Source: CAISCU01 sp051861545 (lineage in GTDB: Bacteria > Bacteroidota > Bacteroidia > UKL13-3). From it: a DNA stretch of 64,000 nt. Positions 47,045 to 55,152 of the stretch are shown in pieces; the stretch's first letter is position 1, and every line of letters starts with the position of its first letter. The notes beneath the pieces are model-generated. The model saw nothing but the letters and a program-made list of their open reading frames with translations. It was not told the origin of the DNA and searched no databases. Made by a program: the position numbers and the translations under genes. The stretch lies in assembly GCA_051861545.1 (NCBI GenBank), contig JBIMKP010000002.1, positions 124,001 through 188,000 of the forward strand, given 5' to 3'.

Positions 47045-47683
47045 TTAGTTTAAAAATGGATTGAATTTCTTTTCATCTCCAATATTGGTTGTTGGTCCAT
47101 GACCACTGTATACTAAACAATCATCAGGCAAAGTAAATAGTTTGGTTCTGATAACATCAAGTAAAAGCTGATGATTTCCACCTGGTAAATCGGTTCTGCC
47201 AATGCTTCTACTAAAGAGAACATCACCTGATATAACAAAGTTTTGATTAGGGTTATAGAAACTTAATGAAGCTATTGAATGGCCGGGTGTAAAAAGTATA
47301 TCAAAGCTTGAATTACCAAAATTTAGTTTTTGAGTATCATCAATAAAAACCAATTCTTTTGGCATTTCTTTGGTTACAATTCCGAAAAAATCTGCCCATC
47401 TTCCAGTTTCTTCATAGGTTTTTAATTCCTCTTTATGCAAATGCAAAGGAAGATTCCAAAACTCAGAAACGAAATTATTGCCTAAAATATGGTCGATATG
47501 ACAATGAGTGTTTACTAGTAAAACTGGATTGAGTTGTTTGCCTAGGATAAAATTTTTGAGTTCATCCTTTTCTTTCTGGGAATAACACCCAGGATCAACT
47601 ATCATACATTGTAATGTTTCGTCCCAAACAACATAAGTGTTTTCGTGGAAATCGTTGAATTCAAAAGATTTAATTTCAATCAT
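47045..47683 (-). CDS. Metallo-beta-lactamase-fold hydrolase (glyoxalase II-like)
   Basis: 212 residues, cytoplasmic. Metal-binding motif THCHIDHILGN (H-x-H-x-D-H), FTPGHSIASLSF with the next His, VISGDVLFSRSIGRTDLPGG with the bridging Asp, and VYSGHGPTTNIGDEK with the last His. This is the standard short glyoxalase II-like MBL protein. Hydrolysis of S-acyl glutathione or a related thioester is likely, but the substrate is not fixed by the motifs. The small Cys-rich gene follows. Confidence 0.92.
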   Translation of the reverse strand: MIEIKSFEFNDFHENTYVVWDETLQCMIVDPGCYSQKEKDELKNFILGKQLNPVLLVNTHCHIDHILGNNFVSEFWNLPLHLHKEELKTYEETGRWADFFGIVTKEMPKELVFIDDTQKLNFGNSSFDILFTPGHSIASLSFYNPNQNFVISGDVLFSRSIGRTDLPGGNHQLLLDVIRTKLFTLPDDCLVYSGHGPTTNIGDEKKFNPFLN

Positions 47684-47728
47684 ATTACAAATATCTAAAA
47701 AAACAGTTGAAAGGAATTTAATTTAAAA

Positions 47729-47950
47729 CTAAGGAACCGGATCATGTCCATGTCCACCCCAGGGGCCACAACTTGAAATTCTTTTAATAGTTAACCATAA
47801 TCCTTTAATGGGGCCATGTTTTTGAAGAGCTTCTATTCCATATTGACTGCAGGTTGGAGTATACCTGCATGCATTTGGGAGTAATGGTGATAAAAGCAGT
47901 TGGTATACTTTTATTAAAATTACAAAAGGAAGGCTAAGTATTTTTTTCAA
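47729..47950 (-). CDS. yidD: Membrane protein insertion efficiency factor YidD
   Basis: 73 residues. An amphipathic N-terminus (ILIKVYQLLLSPLLPNACRYTPTCSQYG) with three conserved Cys, then GLWLTIKRISSCGPWGGHGHDPVP, the canonical YidD ending. It helps YidC insert inner-membrane proteins. The start overlaps the rnpA end by 17 bp, as in many bacteria. Confidence 0.95.
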   Translation of the reverse strand: MKKILSLPFVILIKVYQLLLSPLLPNACRYTPTCSQYGIEALQKHGPIKGLWLTIKRISSCGPWGGHGHDPVP

Positions 47951-48329
47951 AATTAGAGGCTAATTTTTGCAGGGCCTTCACAAAGATATCCATAGTTAAT
48001 TGAAAATCCATTTCATCGGGCCCTTGATAAAAAATACCTAAAGCAATTTTGGTATGATTAGAATTTAAATTTTGTAAAAGCGAGTTTTTATTGAGGCGAT
48101 AAAATTCTCGTATTTGCCTTCGAATTCTATTTCTGGTATGAGCTCTTTTGAATCTTTTTTTAGGGCAAACAATAATTATCCTGCAAGAAGCATCAAGCTC
48201 ATCATCAATTTTTAACCAAACAAAACGAAAAGGAGCGACATGGAAAGAAGGATTACCTTTTTGAAACAAGGCATTGATATGACTTCTATTAGAAAGCCTT
48301 TCAGCTTTTGTAAGTTTGTACTCTTCCAT
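47934..48329 (-). CDS. rnpA: Ribonuclease P protein component
   Basis: 131 residues. It assists RNase P RNA in maturing tRNA 5' ends. Starts KLTKAERLSNRSHINALF and contains the RNR-type motif FKRAHTRNRIRRQIREFYR (about residues 62-80), typical of the basic RNA-binding helix. It overlaps yidD. A terminator-like hairpin immediately precedes the start codon (48331-48357). Confidence 0.93.
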   Translation of the reverse strand: MEEYKLTKAERLSNRSHINALFQKGNPSFHVAPFRFVWLKIDDELDASCRIIIVCPKKRFKRAHTRNRIRRQIREFYRLNKNSLLQNLNSNHTKIALGIFYQGPDEMDFQLTMDIFVKALQKLASNFEKNT

Positions 48330-48330
48330 G

Positions 48331-48357
48331 CAAAAAAAAATCCGGTATAACCGGATT
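48331..48357 (-). terminator. Terminator-like hairpin between rpmH and rnpA
   Basis: On the minus strand an 8-bp stem AATCCGGT / ACCGGATT with 3-nt loop is followed by a T run that ends 2 nt before the rnpA ATG. It could reduce transcription from rpmH into rnpA and also occupies the ribosome-binding region. Confidence 0.75.
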
Positions 48358-48403
48358 CAATTTTATTCGCTTTAACAAATGGCGTTAATTGAGAAAGACT
48401 CAA

Positions 48404-48565
48404 TTATTTTTTGTGACGCTTTTCGTCTGAAACGGTTAATTTTTTACGACCACGAGCTCTTCTAGAAGCCAAAACTTTTCTACCGGAGGCACTAGCCATT
48501 CTTTCACGGAATCCATGTTTGTTTCTTCTTTTTCTGATTGATGGGTTATAGGTTGGTTGTGCCAT
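48404..48565 (-). CDS. rpmH: 50S ribosomal protein L34
   Basis: 53 residues, highly basic: MAQPTYNPSIRKRRNKHGFR, then MASASGRKVLASRRARGRKK and a short tail SDEKRHKK. The conserved KRRNKHGFRERMASASGRKV core is diagnostic for L34. A near-consensus promoter lies 25-55 nt upstream. Confidence 0.97.
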   Translation of the reverse strand: MAQPTYNPSIRKRRNKHGFRERMASASGRKVLASRRARGRKKLTVSDEKRHKK

Positions 48566-48589
48566 GACGTCTAAATTTTTTAAGGACTG

Positions 48590-48620
48590 CGAAGATAAGG
48601 GGAATTTTTATCTCTGCAAA
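48590..48620 (-). promoter_or_regulatory. Bacteroidota-type promoter of rpmH
   Basis: On the minus strand TTTG (48617-48620), exactly 19 nt, TATCTTCG (48590-48597). It fits TTTG-N19-TAnnTTTG with one mismatch and points into rpmH. Confidence 0.75.
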
Positions 48621-48717
48621 TATTTTCTTCTTTCCTGAATAATTTTTTCCCTGTTTTTCTACTTTTTTTGTGAATTTTCCTAAAAAAAGGAAGAACTGAA
48701 GGGAGAATCAGCTTGCT

Positions 48718-48754
48718 AAAAAAAAAGAGTGTCGAAATCTCGACACTCTTTTTT
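48718..48754. terminator. Terminator after the small lipoprotein gene
   Basis: 9-bp stem GAGTGTCGA / TCGACACTC with 4-nt loop flanked by A and T tracts, 21 bp past the stop of the 48775 gene. Confidence 0.88.
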
Positions 48755-48774
48755 CAATTCTGATCTACTAAAGA

Positions 48775-48981
48775 TTAGTGAGCAGCTTCAGTTGTAGCAG
48801 CAGCTGAATCAGGCATCATAGATGCTTCTAAAGCAGCTAAAGAATCAGCAGTACGAGTAGCAGCTTCGATGCTATCAGCGATTCTTTTTTCTTCCATTTT
48901 CTTTTTTTCTTCAGCTGAAGGACCACAAGCTACGATAGCCAACATAGCAGATGCAGCAACGATTGATAATACTTTTTTCAT
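48775..48981 (-). CDS. Small Ala/Glu-rich lipoprotein
   Basis: 68 residues. Lipoprotein signal peptide with AIVAC lipobox (Cys at 19), then a charged helical stretch (SAEEKKKMEEKRIADSIEAA) and an Ala/Asp tail. A helical, probably peptidoglycan- or periplasm-spanning peptide; function unknown. It has a consensus promoter and a strong terminator of its own, which suggests a highly expressed single-gene unit. Confidence 0.82.
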   Translation of the reverse strand: MKKVLSIVAASAMLAIVACGPSAEEKKKMEEKRIADSIEAATRTADSLAALEASMMPDSAAATTEAAH

Positions 48982-49017
48982 TTTGCTTTTAAATTAATTT
49001 GTTTCTAAAATTCGGTG

Positions 49018-49048
49018 CAAATATATGCTTTACTTTCAAATTACCAAA
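49018..49048 (-). promoter_or_regulatory. Consensus Bacteroidota promoter of the small lipoprotein gene
   Basis: On the minus strand TTTG (49045-49048), exactly 19 nt, TATATTTG (49018-49025). It is a perfect match to TTTG-N19-TAnnTTTG, 36 nt before the ATG. Confidence 0.82.
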
Positions 49049-49055
49049 TACTTAA

Positions 49056-50366
49056 CTATTTTTTTCTAAAATAAATTGTAATTGGGCATCCTTTGAAGTC
49101 GTAAGCATCTCTTAATTTGTTTTCTAGATAGCGTTTGTAGCTCTCATTTATGTATTGAGGTAAATTACAAAACATTACAAATTTTGGATTTCTGCCAGGT
49201 AATTGGGTGACATATTTAATTTTAACAAACTTTCCTTTTACAGAAGGAGGTTGGTTTGCAGCAATCACTTCTCCAAAAAATTCATTCAACTCTGAAGTTG
49301 AAATTCTTCTGGTTCTGTTTTCATAAACATGCAAAGCTTCTTCAATTACTTTGAAAATTCTTTGTTTTTCAATGGCCGAAATAAATAAAATAGGCACATC
49401 ATCAAAAGGCTTCAAACGTTCTTTAATTGCCAACTCAAATGTTCTGGCAGTTTTAGTGTCTTTATCAATTAAATCCCATTTATTTACTAAAACCAATAAA
49501 CCTTTGCTGTTTTTTACTGCCAGATTTACTAGGTTTAAGTCTTGTTGGTCAACTCCTACAGTCGCATCTATCACCAAAATGGCAACATCACAATCTTCAA
49601 GAGCTCTTAAAGACCTCATCACGGAGTAGAACTCAATATCTTCTTCTACTTTCTTTTTTCTTCTAATACCTGCAGTATCAACCAGAATTAATTCTTTTCC
49701 ATACAAATTATAATGAGAATGAATAGCATCTCTTGTTGTTCCAGCGATATCGGTTACAATGTTTCTGTCTTCACCCAATAATGCATTAACTAATGAAGAT
49801 TTTCCAACATTTGGTCTACCAACAACAGCAATTTTAGGTAAAATAACTTCCTCTGTTTCTACCAAATCTTCAGCAGGAATTAGGTTTATTATAGCATCTA
49901 ATAAATCACCTGTTCCACTTCCGCTAGTAGATGAAATTAAATGCATTTCTTTAAAACCTAAGCTGTAAAATTCAGCAGCTTCATATTGCTTTTCAAAACT
50001 ATCAACCTTATTTGTAACAAGGATTACCGGCTTTTTGCTTCTTCTTAATAAATCTGCAAACGATAAATCTAAATCTGTAATACCAGTTTGAACATCAACC
50101 ATAAAACAAAGCACATCAGCTTCTTCTATGGCAATTTTTACTTGTTCGCGAATAGCAGCTTCGAAAATATCAGCACTACTAGGCACGTAACCTCCGGTAT
50201 CAATTAAAACAAATTCTCTGGTTTGCCACTCGGCTTTTCCATAATGACGGTCTCTGGTAACGCCGCTAAAGTCATCAACGATGGCTTTACGGTCACCCAT
50301 AATACGATTAAAAAGGGTAGACTTACCCACGTTTGGTCTTCCAACTATAGCAACAATATTTCCCAC
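49056..50366 (-). CDS. der: Ribosome biogenesis GTPase Der (EngA)
   Basis: 436 residues. Two tandem GTPase domains: P-loops GRPNVGKST (residues 8-16) and GRPNVGKSS (about 183-191), with DTGGY and DTAGIRRKKK switch-II motifs and TNKVD / VNKWD specificity motifs. A C-terminal KH-like domain follows (about 355-436). It acts in 50S subunit assembly. It is upstream of the small lipoprotein gene and downstream of era on the same strand. Confidence 0.97.
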   Translation of the reverse strand: MGNIVAIVGRPNVGKSTLFNRIMGDRKAIVDDFSGVTRDRHYGKAEWQTREFVLIDTGGYVPSSADIFEAAIREQVKIAIEEADVLCFMVDVQTGITDLDLSFADLLRRSKKPVILVTNKVDSFEKQYEAAEFYSLGFKEMHLISSTSGSGTGDLLDAIINLIPAEDLVETEEVILPKIAVVGRPNVGKSSLVNALLGEDRNIVTDIAGTTRDAIHSHYNLYGKELILVDTAGIRRKKKVEEDIEFYSVMRSLRALEDCDVAILVIDATVGVDQQDLNLVNLAVKNSKGLLVLVNKWDLIDKDTKTARTFELAIKERLKPFDDVPILFISAIEKQRIFKVIEEALHVYENRTRRISTSELNEFFGEVIAANQPPSVKGKFVKIKYVTQLPGRNPKFVMFCNLPQYINESYKRYLENKLRDAYDFKGCPITIYFRKK

Positions 50367-50461
50367 TCTCCAAAAAAATTAGCCTGCAAAGCTAAGCAAA
50401 TTAAATGGATTCAGGCGAATTTGTTTGAAGCTAACTAATTAAAAACTATTGAAAATGAGGC

Positions 50462-51343
50462 TTATTCAGTCTCGTAACCAAATTGTTTTAGGGTTCTATC
50501 GTTGTCTCTCCAATCTTCTTTTACCTTCACAAAGGTTTGAAGGAATATTTGTTTTTTAAAGAATAATTCTAAGTCACGACGAGCTGCAATTCCCATATTT
50601 TTAATGGCAATTCCACCTTTTCCAATCATAATTATTTTTTGTGAAGCACGCATTACATAAATTACTGCGCTTATTCTAATTATTTTTTCTTCTTCTTTAA
50701 AACTCTCAATTTCTACCTGAACTGAGTAAGGAATTTCTTCTTTGTATCTCAATAAGATTTTTTCTCTGATGATTTCAGATGCAACAAATCTTTCACTTTT
50801 ATCTGTTAATTGGTCTTGATCGTAAAATGGAGCTCCAACTGGTAAATATTCCATCAATGATTTTAGAATGATGTCCATATTAAACTGATTGCTAGCAGAA
50901 GCCGGAATGATTTCTTTAAAAATTTCCAGCTTTTTCCAGAATTCAATTTTAGCTACAACCTCTTCTTGAGTATGTTCATCAATTTTATTGATAATGCACA
51001 AAACCGGAGTTTGAATCAATTTCAGCTTTTCAATTAATTCCGGTTCTTCATTGTATTCATTGAAATCTGTCATGAATAAAACTAGGTCACAATCAGCTAG
51101 ACTTTCATTCACAAACTTCATCATACTACCTTGAAGTTTGTATTTAGGTTCTATAATTCCTGGGGTATCAGAAAAAACAATCTGGCATTCATCTGTATTG
51201 TAAATTCCTTTGATACGATGACGGGTTGTTTGGGCTTTTTGAGTTGCTATAGAAAGTTTTTCACCAAGAATTGCATTCAGCAAAGTTGATTTTCCTACAT
51301 TAGGTTTGCCTATTATGGCAACAAATCCAGATTTAAATGACAT
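50462..51343 (-). CDS. era: GTPase Era
   Basis: 293 residues. GTPase domain with GKPNVGKST (residues 12-20), DTPGI, and NKIDE specificity motif. The C-terminal KH domain (about 200-290) includes IMIGKGGIAIKNMGIAARRD. It binds 16S rRNA 3' end and takes part in 30S maturation. The small membrane protein gene lies immediately upstream and der downstream. Confidence 0.97.
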   Translation of the reverse strand: MSFKSGFVAIIGKPNVGKSTLLNAILGEKLSIATQKAQTTRHRIKGIYNTDECQIVFSDTPGIIEPKYKLQGSMMKFVNESLADCDLVLFMTDFNEYNEEPELIEKLKLIQTPVLCIINKIDEHTQEEVVAKIEFWKKLEIFKEIIPASASNQFNMDIILKSLMEYLPVGAPFYDQDQLTDKSERFVASEIIREKILLRYKEEIPYSVQVEIESFKEEEKIIRISAVIYVMRASQKIIMIGKGGIAIKNMGIAARRDLELFFKKQIFLQTFVKVKEDWRDNDRTLKQFGYETE

Positions 51344-51367
51344 ACTGCAAAGAAAAGGAATATTTCT

Positions 51368-51604
51368 TTAGTGAGGTTGATTTCGTTTTCCAAACAACAC
51401 AATTACTGATACAAAACAAATTCCGCCTAACAATAATTGTTGTGTATTGCTGATTTTTAATTGCAAACTTGGACCTAAATCTAAAGATGTATATAGATTT
51501 GTTTCGTTTCCTGATAACATCATAATAATGCCAATAAATAAAATTATCAATCCAAATAAAATTAAACTTAGGATTCTGAAATTTTCTTTTGCTGATTTTG
51601 GCAT
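51368..51604 (-). CDS. Small two-helix membrane protein
   Basis: 78 residues with two membrane helices (about 11-30, ILSLILFGLIILFIGIIMML, and 57-73). Hydrophilic loop between them. The reading frame with hydrophobic helices is preferred over an overlapping 98-codon frame that shows no coding character. It sits 24 bp upstream of era on the same strand. No family assigned. Confidence 0.65.
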   Translation of the reverse strand: MPKSAKENFRILSLILFGLIILFIGIIMMLSGNETNLYTSLDLGPSLQLKISNTQQLLLGGICFVSVIVLFGKRNQPH

Positions 51605-51746
51605 ACTGCAATTTGACGATAAAAATCAACTATTGAAAATGAATAATAAACCTTTTGGATGAATTTGGAGTTAATTGTATTAGAAACTAAACGTAATTTT
51701 TAGAATATTTTTTTGGTTTTTTTGAAGAAATATTGATATTTAGCCG

Positions 51747-52160
51747 ATGGAGCAGACTATAGAAAGTGAAGAGGAGGATTATTTATACATTCAAAAATCT
51801 CAGATTTCTGATGCCGGAATGGGATTATTTACGGCGATTGATATCTTCAAAGATGAAATTATTTCTATTTTCAAAGGTGAAGTGTTGAGCCAAAAGCAAG
51901 CTAAAATTAGGGTTCTGAAAAAGGAAGACAAATATTTTATGAATTTACCCAATGGCTTGGTTTTTGATACTTCATTAACTGATTGTTTTGCAAAATATGC
52001 CAATGATGCAGAAGGTTTTTCAAAATCTGATTTTACCAATAATTCAATTATCAAACTAGAAGGCACGAATAAAATATGTTTGGTTGCCAAAAGAAAAATT
52101 AAAGCGGGCGAAGAGATTTTTTGTGCTTATGGCAAAAAATATTGGGATAAACACAAGTAG
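51747..52160 (+). CDS. SET domain-containing protein
   Basis: 137 residues, only a SET domain. Motifs: SDAGMGLFTAIDIFKDE (SAM-binding GxG-type loop), FAKYANDAEGFS...TNNSII (a pseudoknot strand with N in place of NHxxxPN), and KAGEEIFCAYGKKYW (the GEEI/L-x-x-x-Y catalytic Tyr). SET proteins are protein-lysine methyltransferases; the substrate in bacteria is generally unknown. It is a single gene with no obvious partner. Confidence 0.87.
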   Translation: MEQTIESEEEDYLYIQKSQISDAGMGLFTAIDIFKDEIISIFKGEVLSQKQAKIRVLKKEDKYFMNLPNGLVFDTSLTDCFAKYANDAEGFSKSDFTNNSIIKLEGTNKICLVAKRKIKAGEEIFCAYGKKYWDKHK

Positions 52161-52170
52161 GATTTGTTTG

Positions 52171-53412
52171 TTATTTAGATGAATTGGAGGATTTAAGTTC
52201 AATCCATTTTGATAGATATTTTTTGCTTTGATTGAATTCTGTTTGAAGCAATTGACCAATAAAATTCAATTTTCTTAGTTTGATTCTATTTTGAATAACG
52301 AAGTTTGTTTTATCGATTAGAGTGTTTTTAAAAGATTCAGCATTAAACTTGTTTCTGATGCAATGATGACCCAACAGAATGGCATCATTCCATTTTTCTT
52401 CATTGGTATATAATTCAATGGCCGCTTCAATTAGGTTTTGGTGATTGTTTTGAATAAAATCCTTGTAAATAACTGAATCTAAAATACCTTCAGCACCAAT
52501 ATCTGTTGTGATAAAAGGGCATGAATACAACATTGATTCTAGAATTTTTCCTTTTAATCCGGCACCAAAAGGAATAGGAGCAAGTAGACATCTATATTTT
52601 AGGAAAAGTTCTTCTGAGTTTTCTGCTCTTCCTTTTACAATAAATCCATTTTTTTCATTGCTTAAGTTTAAAAAATGCTCTGAAACATAAGCTCCATAAA
52701 TATGCAATTCAGCATCGGGTAGTTTTTTCTTTAGTAATGGCCATATTTTTTCCTTTAAAATTTGAACTGTTTGTTTATTGGGTTCATGGTAAAAATTGCC
52801 GATAAAAAAGTAATCTTTTCTATTATTAAAAGAAGAGCCGTGATTGATATTTTTGGTATCAAATGACAGGGGTAGATAAAGTAAAATTTCCTCCGGGATA
52901 TTAAATATTGATTTAAGTAAATTCATTTCATATTCTGAAATGATAATGGAAAAATCACAGCGATAAATAGAAGCAATTTCTCTCTTAGCTAAATCAGAGA
53001 ATAAATTATTTTCAGTAAAATCCCTTTTTTCTTTAAAGGCTGTTTGACGTGCATTTCGTAAAAAGTGTAAATCTTCTGTATCAAGAATTTTAATGGCATC
53101 GGGACAAATTTCTGAAACCCTCCATCCAAATTGTTCTTCTACCATAAATCTATCAAACAATACAACATTTGGATTCAGTTTTTTGATAAAATCATCAAAA
53201 GAAGAATGATTTAGCTGAACAATAGAATAGTCGATATTGATTGTTTCTAAAGGAAATTTAAAAGCAGAATCTGCGGCGGTGCTAACGAAATGTATTTTCC
53301 AATTATTTGATTGAAATGATTCGATGATTTGCATCATTCTATACCCTGCAGCAGAAGAATTAGGTTCGGGCCAAACGGAGCCAATTATGAGTAAAAGAGG
53401 GTTTGAAATCAT
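52171..53412 (-). CDS. Family 4-type glycosyltransferase
   Basis: 413 residues from the ATG at 53412; longer frames would run into the miaE gene. Two Rossmann domains: N-terminal LLLIIGSVWPEPNSSAAGYR, C-terminal FIGNFYHEPNKQ, HIYGAYVSE, and the nucleotide-sugar binding PFGAGLKGKILESM..PFITTDIGAEG, the E-x7-E-like region of GT4 enzymes. Sugar donor and acceptor unknown. It converges on the SET gene and diverges from the miaE gene. Confidence 0.85.
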   Translation of the reverse strand: MISNPLLLIIGSVWPEPNSSAAGYRMMQIIESFQSNNWKIHFVSTAADSAFKFPLETINIDYSIVQLNHSSFDDFIKKLNPNVVLFDRFMVEEQFGWRVSEICPDAIKILDTEDLHFLRNARQTAFKEKRDFTENNLFSDLAKREIASIYRCDFSIIISEYEMNLLKSIFNIPEEILLYLPLSFDTKNINHGSSFNNRKDYFFIGNFYHEPNKQTVQILKEKIWPLLKKKLPDAELHIYGAYVSEHFLNLSNEKNGFIVKGRAENSEELFLKYRCLLAPIPFGAGLKGKILESMLYSCPFITTDIGAEGILDSVIYKDFIQNNHQNLIEAAIELYTNEEKWNDAILLGHHCIRNKFNAESFKNTLIDKTNFVIQNRIKLRKLNFIGQLLQTEFNQSKKYLSKWIELKSSNSSK

Positions 53413-53480
53413 GCAGCCACAAATAAAAGAAATAAACTGATTGCTTTTTTGAAATTGAAAAGGGGTAAATTTGGCGGCAT

Positions 53481-54062
53481 ATGTTAGGATTAAAATTAAG
53501 TACCGACCCTCGCTGGGTAAATATTGTTGAATCAAATATAGAAGAGATTTTAACGGATCATGCTTGGTGTGAGCAAAAGGCTGCAACCAATGCCATTACA
53601 ATTATCACCCAGAATTCAGACCACCAAGATTTAGTTACAGATTTATTGGAAATTGCTAAAGAAGAAATTGAACATTTCAATCAAGTTCATGAGCTTATTA
53701 AAGCTAGAGGATTGAAATTGGGAAGAGAAAGAAAAGATGATTATGTAAACGATTTGGTTAAGTTTTTAAAGAAAGATGGAAGCAGACAGCAATCGTTTTT
53801 AGATAGATTATTGTTTTCTGCCATGATTGAAGCCAGAAGTTGTGAAAGATTTAAAGTATTATCTCAGAACATTCAGGACAAAGAACTAGCCAAATTCTAC
53901 CACGAATTAATGGTAAGTGAAGCTGGACATTATACAACGTTTTTAGGTTATGCTAGAAAGTATTGCGGGGAATTGGACATTGAAAAAAGATGGCAAGAAT
54001 GGATTAACTACGAAGACAGTATCATCAGAAATTACGGAAAGAAAGAGACTGTGCATGGGTAG
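53481..54062 (+). CDS. miaE: tRNA-(ms2io6A37) hydroxylase-like diiron protein
   Basis: 193 residues. Ferritin-like four-helix bundle with diiron ligands in order: Glu in LTDHAWCEQKAA, EEIEHF (E-x2-H), Glu in MIEARSCERF, SEAGHY (E-x2-H). This layout matches the MiaE family, which hydroxylates the ms2i6A37 side chain of tRNA in Gammaproteobacteria. Members in Bacteroidota are annotated from homology. I cannot confirm the tRNA substrate. Confidence 0.85.
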   Translation: MLGLKLSTDPRWVNIVESNIEEILTDHAWCEQKAATNAITIITQNSDHQDLVTDLLEIAKEEIEHFNQVHELIKARGLKLGRERKDDYVNDLVKFLKKDGSRQQSFLDRLLFSAMIEARSCERFKVLSQNIQDKELAKFYHELMVSEAGHYTTFLGYARKYCGELDIEKRWQEWINYEDSIIRNYGKKETVHG

Positions 54063-54083
54063 GGTTTGATGCATATACTAAGG

Positions 54084-54605
54084 CTAGTTTTCATCCTGAT
54101 TTTGATCTGTTTTTTTTAATAATTCATCAAGAGTAAAAGTTTGGGATTTCTTTTCTTCATCGCTTAATTCCTTGTATTCTTCCATTGATTTTTCAAGCGA
54201 GGCTAATTGCTCTTGTATTTCATCCTCATCAAATGCGAAAAATGTCATTTCATAAAGACAATGTGAAATGATTTCTAATTCATTAAATTCATTCAAAGTA
54301 CTTTGACTAATATTCATTCCAAGCCATTCGTTCCATTTGGTGGATGCTAATGAATAACTATCAGAACTTGAATTTTGGTCATGATTTATTTCACACCCTG
54401 AAACATCAATATAAAAATCGGATTCTTCAGAACCTATTTTGGTTAAAATAATCTCTAGATTTATATCAATAAACTCCAAACTTTGGAGCTTTTCAAACAC
54501 ATTTTTGTATTCATCCAATAAATGTTCCTCATCTGGATATAAGCTTAAAAAAGTATTTTGAAGACTCTGCCAATTATTGGTTTTAATTAAATCATTTAGT
54601 TTCAT
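54084..54605 (-). CDS. Acidic hypothetical protein (resembles DUF6557)
   Basis: 173 residues, no signal peptide, low pI. LYPDEEHLLDEYKNVFEKLQ near the start and TKWNEWLGMNISQSTLNEF followed by HCLYEMTFFAFDEDEIQEQL near residue 110 resemble DUF6557-type proteins from memory only. C-terminal 40 residues are a charged helix. Function unknown. It is convergent with miaE. Confidence 0.65.
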   Translation of the reverse strand: MKLNDLIKTNNWQSLQNTFLSLYPDEEHLLDEYKNVFEKLQSLEFIDINLEIILTKIGSEESDFYIDVSGCEINHDQNSSSDSYSLASTKWNEWLGMNISQSTLNEFNELEIISHCLYEMTFFAFDEDEIQEQLASLEKSMEEYKELSDEEKKSQTFTLDELLKKTDQNQDEN

Positions 54606-54773
54606 AGTGCAAATTTAGAACGAATTTAATACTAAAGATTTTAGTTCATATGAATTCACCTTGAAGAAATGAATTGCTTATAGGAGTTTTATTTATTAGA
54701 AGTAAATCCTAATATATCTTTTGGAATTTCGGTGATTAAAGAAAGTAGGTGTAGAATTTTCCTTTGGAGTAAA

Positions 54774-54804
54774 AAAGAAAAAGCCCTCGAAAGGGCTTTT
54801 AGTT
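54774..54804. terminator. Terminator downstream of the degenerate tRNA copy
   Basis: AAAGCCCT / AGGGCTTT stem with CGAA loop and flanking A and T tracts. It lies 7 bp past the 3' end of the tRNA relic, at the same relative place as the terminator of the intact tRNA. Confidence 0.82.
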
Positions 54805-54810
54805 TTAATG

Positions 54811-54912
54811 TTGCGGAGGCGTCCCGAAAGTATTCGGGATCGATAGCTATCGGGATGAAACCTACGTCCGTCCTTTAGCAGACGGATGGATATTAGCCCA
54901 TAGAGCCATTAC
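54811..54912 (-). pseudogene. Degenerate tRNA-fMet copy interrupted by short palindromes
   Basis: Parts of the intact tRNA-fMet (54968-55039) can be recognised in order: TTGCGGAGGC (3' acceptor side), GAAACCTACG (T arm), TTAGCCCA-AGAGC-ATTACT (anticodon and D arms). The 5' acceptor half is missing. Two insertions split it: CCCGAAAGTATTCGGG plus CGATAGCTATCG (54823-54852) and a TCCGTC / GACGGA hairpin (about 54867-54886). It is not expected to be a working tRNA. Confidence 0.65.
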
Positions 54913-54930
54913 TTCAAAATAAAAGGGCAC

Positions 54931-54966
54931 AAAAAAAGAAACCAGCCGAAGCTGGTTTCTTTTTTT
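54931..54966 (-). terminator. Terminator of tRNA-fMet
   Basis: 12-bp stem AAAGAAACCAGC / GCTGGTTTCTTT with CGAA loop, then a T run on the minus strand, directly after the tRNA 3' end. Confidence 0.88.
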
Positions 54967-54967
54967 G

Positions 54968-55039
<72 letters not shown>

Positions 55040-55050
55040 ATTTAGGGATG

Positions 55051-55081
55051 CAAAAATAGGAAAATTATTGGAACCTGCAAA
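55051..55081 (-). promoter_or_regulatory. Consensus promoter of tRNA-fMet
   Basis: On the minus strand TTTG (55078-55081), 19 nt, TATTTTTG (55051-55058). It is a perfect match to the Bacteroidota consensus. The -7 element ends 11 nt before the tRNA 5' end. Confidence 0.83.
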
Positions 55082-55152
55082 CTATTTTGCAAATAATCCC
55101 TAAAGAGGTGGATTTCAGTCGAATAATCCACCCCGCATAGAGCTTTCTTCAT

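Noticed and set aside
48212..48403. 63-codon minus-strand frame between rpmH and rnpA
   Set aside because: It overlaps most of the start of rnpA in another frame and covers the terminator hairpin; rnpA and rpmH explain this region.
51333..51629. 98-codon frame overlapping the small membrane protein upstream of era
   Set aside because: The 78-codon frame has two clean membrane helices; the 98-codon frame overlaps the start of era and has no coding character.
53413..53586. N-terminal extension of the glycosyltransferase
   Set aside because: The extra 58 codons overlap the miaE start on the other strand; the ATG at 53412 is followed directly by the family's first strand.
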